DNA from: Pontibacter cellulosilyticus
GTDB lineage: Bacteria; Bacteroidota; Bacteroidia; Cytophagales; Hymenobacteraceae
NCBI RefSeq assembly: GCF_014306105.1
Contig: NZ_JACRVF010000001.1
Coordinates: 62,001-126,000, forward strand
Reading direction: 5' to 3'
DNA: 64,000 nucleotides
Positions 61,134 to 64,000 of the stretch are shown piece by piece. Each line of letters opens with the position of its first letter. Position 1 is the stretch's first letter. The notes beneath the pieces are model-generated. The model was not told where the DNA came from, made no database searches, and saw only the letters and a program-made list of their open reading frames with translations. Both the position numbers and the translations under genes were made by a program.

Positions 61134-61949
61134 TTAGTAATCAATGGTTTTGATGTCGAAGCCGTTAGCCCATACTTTAAGATAAGTAAAGCCTCTTTTC
61201 TTAACTGTAGTGGTGCCGTGGTAAACTATGTTATCGTTGTAGCGTGTGCTGGTTTGCCAATTGTGTATGTGGCCAAACAAACTAAGATTTACCCTCCTGC
61301 TCGACTTTAATACATCATGATAAGCCTCTTCCAGGTTTCTGTCAAAGTCACCGTCGTGCGGGGGAACATGCGATACAACAATGGCTTGAGAAAAATTTTC
61401 ATTTTCGCGCTGATAAAGCTCTCCTGTTAGCCAGCTGATGTCAGGTACTTTCCCGTTAAAGCCATACTCACGGCTGTTTGTGTCTACAAACACGAATTTG
61501 GTATGGCCATAGGTAAAGGAGTAATTAAGCGGACCGTACATCTGCTGGTATACTTTGCTGCCGTTGGCTAACAGGTCGTGGTTACCTACTACCGTCAGGT
61601 AAGGCCATTTTAGATCTTTCATGATGTCGTGCACCCACTTGTGCTCCTGCGTCATGCCAAAATCGGAGATATCGCCCTGGTGTATTACGAAATCAATGTT
61701 TTCAAATGTATTGGCGTGTTTTACAAAATCAACAGCTTCGTCGTAAAAACGCTGGGTATCACCCATCACTAATATGCGGAGGGTATCGCCAGGTTGTTGC
61801 TGTTGCAAACGGGCAAGACTTTTAGCAGTAAGGTCGCGTTCGTGGCTTTCGAGCCTGATCTGGTTAGGGTGAAATTCAAAAAGATCGTCGCAGGAAGTTA
61901 TACACAGGCTTAGGAGCCCGAGTAACAAAAAGTACTCAATTCTTTTCAT
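61134..61949 (-). CDS. Metallophosphoesterase (calcineurin-like) lipoprotein
   Basis: This 271-residue protein has a lipoprotein signal (YFLLLGLLSLCITSCDD). The calcineurin-like phosphoesterase domain shows the metal motifs LVMGDTQ (Asp), IHQGDISDFG (Asp), VVGNHDLL (Asn, His), VVSHVPPHDGD (His) and FGHIHNWQ (His). It lies in the periplasm or outer membrane. The substrate is unknown. An in-frame upstream ATG at 61970 exists, but ATG at 61949 gives the better lipoprotein signal. It is followed directly by the beta-barrel-like gene. Confidence 0.9.
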   Translation of the reverse strand: MKRIEYFLLLGLLSLCITSCDDLFEFHPNQIRLESHERDLTAKSLARLQQQQPGDTLRILVMGDTQRFYDEAVDFVKHANTFENIDFVIHQGDISDFGMTQEHKWVHDIMKDLKWPYLTVVGNHDLLANGSKVYQQMYGPLNYSFTYGHTKFVFVDTNSREYGFNGKVPDISWLTGELYQRENENFSQAIVVSHVPPHDGDFDRNLEEAYHDVLKSSRRVNLSLFGHIHNWQTSTRYNDNIVYHGTTTVKKRGFTYLKVWANGFDIKTIDY

Positions 61950-62169
61950 AGTTGTGGGTAGCAGTTGCATGTTTAAAATCTACCAGACCTTAAAAAAAGC
62001 CAGGTAGCATTATTTAAATATAGCCCTACAGTATTTGGCTAATCCGTAATGGTTGGAGGCAGATAATCCGAAGGTGCTGCCACAACTAGTTTTACGGAGG
62101 TAAGTCTTTAAAGTGCTAATCGGTAAACAGGAACAGCCTGCTTTTGTTCAGTAACTAAAGGTGGCTTAC

Positions 62170-62751
62170 TTAATTATCCAGGCTCCAGAATTGACCATCA
62201 GTAGTTTGATAGTATACCAATCCATGATGCTTAGCGTAATAAATCTCCTTTAACCTATTTGTGCCAGAGTGATCTACATTAAAAACAATGCGCAGCACTC
62301 TGTCATAAGTCTTATTGTTTAGCGTAAGGTTGTCTACAAACTCAGCTTGGATATTAAAGGCCTGTATCACTTCATCAGAAGCGTTCTTGCCAGTAGTGAG
62401 GGATACAAAATCAGTGTTAAAGTCAAGCTGACCTAAATTGGTAATATTAATGGTGTTGTGTTCAGCCATTACAACGAGTCCCAAATCATTTGACTTACCG
62501 GAGTAAGTGAGCAGATAATATTCATACTTCCTGTCGCCGTATACGTTGGCCTTGCTGTGCGTATCCTTTTTTACAGTTATAGTTACTTCGTCTTTCTCTC
62601 CGGTGTGACTGGTAAACTGAAGTTTTGCTTCTGCTTTGGTCTGCAGCCAAGCTTCGGTATGCTCGGTTATGCGCAGTGTCTCTTTTTCACAGGAGCTTAA
62701 TACCAGCAGCATAAAACAGAACAGATAAGTATAAACAAGACCGAATTTCAT
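62170..62751 (-). CDS. Putative lipoprotein of unknown function
   Basis: This 193-residue protein has a lipoprotein signal (GLVYTYLFCFMLLVLSSCEKE). The mature part is strand-rich with many Thr, Lys and Asn residues (EVTITVKKDTHSKANVY, YYLLTYSGKSNDLGLVV, FVSLTTGKNASD, RVLRIVFNVDHSGTNRL), as in many small Bacteroidota surface lipoproteins. No family is recognised. It stands alone and divergent from the WD40-like gene. An AAGTATAA word lies in its signal-peptide region. Confidence 0.75.
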   Translation of the reverse strand: MKFGLVYTYLFCFMLLVLSSCEKETLRITEHTEAWLQTKAEAKLQFTSHTGEKDEVTITVKKDTHSKANVYGDRKYEYYLLTYSGKSNDLGLVVMAEHNTINITNLGQLDFNTDFVSLTTGKNASDEVIQAFNIQAEFVDNLTLNNKTYDRVLRIVFNVDHSGTNRLKEIYYAKHHGLVYYQTTDGQFWSLDN

Positions 62752-62926
62752 AGTATGAAAGGTTTATTGTGTAGATACTATATACGGAGAAAAGGTTGCA
62801 TGTGCTGAAGAATTAATATTATTACTATGTGATACTCGAGGTTTATATTACCTCTGGTGTTTTAAGGCTTTGGGCGGTTTAATAATGGTGTTTATAGTAT
62901 AACGCAGGCTGACTATCTAATAGGTG

Positions 62927-62956
62927 ATTGCTAAATGCTGATATTGAGTACATTTG
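62927..62956 (+). promoter_or_regulatory. Candidate promoter of the WD40-like gene
   Basis: ATTG (62927-62930) and TACATTTG (62949-62956) are separated by 18 bp. The -7 matches the consensus fully, and the -33 matches at 3 of 4 positions. The transcript would begin about 15 bp before the ATG at 62978. Confidence 0.5.
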
Positions 62957-62977
62957 CCCACGTCTAAATCTACAACT

Positions 62978-63916
62978 ATGAAAAAATTATTACTTGGCAC
63001 AGCTGTATGTTGTGTCTTTGGTTTCAGCGCATCTGCACAGCAAAAAAATGCAGCATCAATAGAACTTGTGGGAGAAAAGCTGATCTCTACCCCTGAAAAC
63101 GAGTTTAACCCCGTCTTATCCCGTAACGGCAAAACCATGTACTTTGTAAGAGCACACGAGGGCTTCGAAGACATGAAAATTATGGTTAGCCACCTTAGCA
63201 AAGGACAGTGGTCGGAGCCAGTTGCTGTTTCTTTTTCCGATGACCTTTTCAATGATTCTGATCCGTCACTAAGCCCAGACGGAAAGACGATGTTTTTCAT
63301 AACTAACCGCACAACCGACGGGCAGGTGGGCAAAAAGGATCTGGACATTTGGCAGTCGCAGTTGGTAAATGGTATCTGGGCAACACCTACTCCTGTCTTA
63401 GGAGATAAGGTAAACAGTAAAGGCGATGAACTTGGTCCTGAGCTTCGTGCTGATGAATATTTATACTTTAATTCAGGCCGGAAAAGCGGTGTGGGCAGTT
63501 CAGACATATTCAGAGCAAAGTACCAGGATGGCAGTGCAAGCCAAATGGAGCTGGCGCCGGAGGAGGTAAACACAACGGCATTTGAAGGAGACATTACTTT
63601 CTCTACAGATGGAAAGTACATGGCTTGGGCTGCATGGGAAAGAGATGGTGTGTTGGGAGAGGGCGACATCTATATCTGCTATAAATTGAAAGATAATACT
63701 TGGTCAAAACCTGTTAACCTCGGAGCCTCCCTTAATAGCTCCGCTTTCGATTTTACACCTCATTTTTCTGCTGATGGGCGCTACCTATACTTTGCCAGCT
63801 TTAGAAAAGATGCTCCAGTTAATGCTTCCGCTGAAGTACAGAACGGACAGTCAAATATTTACAGAATAAGCATGAAAGAAGTAAACCGTTTGCTAAAAAA
63901 GAAGACGCTGCTGTAG
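62978..63916 (+). CDS. Secreted PD40/WD40-like beta-propeller protein
   Basis: This 312-residue protein has a signal peptide (KKLLLGTAVCCVFGFSASAQ). Repeats of the WD40-like PD40 type follow, recognised by NPVLSRNGKTMYFVRAHE, DPSLSPDGKTMFFITNRT, ELGPELRADEYLYFNSGRK, ITFSTDGKYMAWAAWERDG and TPHFSADGRYLYFASFRKD. In Bacteroidota such modules occur in OmpA-family and TolB-like envelope proteins. No C-terminal OmpA domain is present, so it is a free propeller. The frame is open from 62954, but ATG at 62978 starts the signal sequence. No gene follows before the window edge. Confidence 0.88.
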   Translation: MKKLLLGTAVCCVFGFSASAQQKNAASIELVGEKLISTPENEFNPVLSRNGKTMYFVRAHEGFEDMKIMVSHLSKGQWSEPVAVSFSDDLFNDSDPSLSPDGKTMFFITNRTTDGQVGKKDLDIWQSQLVNGIWATPTPVLGDKVNSKGDELGPELRADEYLYFNSGRKSGVGSSDIFRAKYQDGSASQMELAPEEVNTTAFEGDITFSTDGKYMAWAAWERDGVLGEGDIYICYKLKDNTWSKPVNLGASLNSSAFDFTPHFSADGRYLYFASFRKDAPVNASAEVQNGQSNIYRISMKEVNRLLKKKTLL

Positions 63917-64000
63917 TCACTATTTAATCAACTTCTACCGTAATGTCGCGTTAGCTTTCCTCTTTGTACAGATGCAGACAATTTGGCGTAAAGTATGGCT

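Noticed and set aside
62917-63669. 250-codon frame antisense to the WD40-like gene
   Set aside because: Ser/Pro-rich shadow frame; the plus-strand product has a signal peptide and propeller repeats.
1-64000. CRISPR array, tRNA, rRNA, IS transposase or prophage genes
   Set aside because: No regularly spaced direct repeats, no tRNA T-loop pattern or rRNA sequence, and no transposase or phage protein could be seen in any frame.

Overview
The window looks like a chromosomal segment of a Bacteroidota bacterium, most likely Cytophagales/Hymenobacteraceae and close to Pontibacter. This is judged from the gene families (HYC_CC_PP protein, DUF5117-type zinc metalloprotease, lipoproteins with Bacteroidota-type lipoboxes, complete ebo cluster), the Bacteroidota promoter pattern TTTG-N19-TAnnTTTG, and the intergenic palindromic repeats. 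No rRNA, tRNA, CRISPR array, insertion sequence or prophage was seen. Base composition is moderate, with a clearly AT-richer stretch at about 22.8-25.2 kb and AT-richer single genes near 59-60 and 62 kb.

Layout. 1-3.1 kb: the N-terminal 852 residues of a CusA/CzcA-type metal efflux RND pump (runs off the left edge), preceded by a small HYC_CC_PP protein. 3.2-5.8 kb: an SDR dehydrogenase and a GH15 glucoamylase/trehalase-like enzyme, 2 bp apart. 5.9-12.7 kb: a complete six-gene ebo cluster (eboA-B-C-D-E-F, all minus strand), a metabolite-processing/export system with no known product in Bacteroidota. 13.2-19 kb: a glycogen-phosphorylase-like protein whose PLP lysine position is Thr, a PepD dipeptidase, a YczE/YitT-type membrane protein and a transglutaminase-like membrane protein. 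19-22.8 kb: AraC regulator, PDZ-alpha/beta hydrolase, DUF885 peptidase-like protein. 23.4-29.5 kb: esterase-like hydrolase, unknown lipoprotein, FRG-domain protein, manganese catalase, PA0069-family radical SAM protein. 29.6-33.7 kb: SDR, sorbosone-dehydrogenase-like lipoprotein, cysM, pirin. 33.8-36.1 kb: tandem RluF-type pseudouridine synthases, one diverged. 36.9-42.7 kb: zinc metalloprotease, then a sugar-oxidation-looking run (lipoprotein cytochrome c, DUF1080, SMP-30, zinc alcohol dehydrogenase). 42.9-47.9 kb: methyltransferase and histidine utilisation genes hutU-hutI-hutG (no hutH here). 48-56.3 kb: DUF1835 protein, SMP-30 lipoprotein, and menaquinone genes menE, menD, menF and a hotdog thioesterase, with a DoxX protein among them. 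56.3-64 kb: histidine phosphatase, pyruvate dehydrogenase E2 with two lipoyl domains, serine hydrolase, small beta-barrel-like protein, metallophosphoesterase, unknown lipoprotein, and a WD40-like secreted protein.

Two signals not explained by single genes stand out. First, the octamer AAGTATAA (reverse TTATACTT) occurs about eighty times by hand count, in both orientations, in and between genes, where base composition predicts about three. Second, several intergenic spaces hold diverged palindromic elements: two copies of a roughly 215-bp element with 40-bp inverted repeats (42.7 and 52.3 kb), a second family (45.4 and 55.7 kb), and REP-like palindromes (36.7, 54.4 kb).
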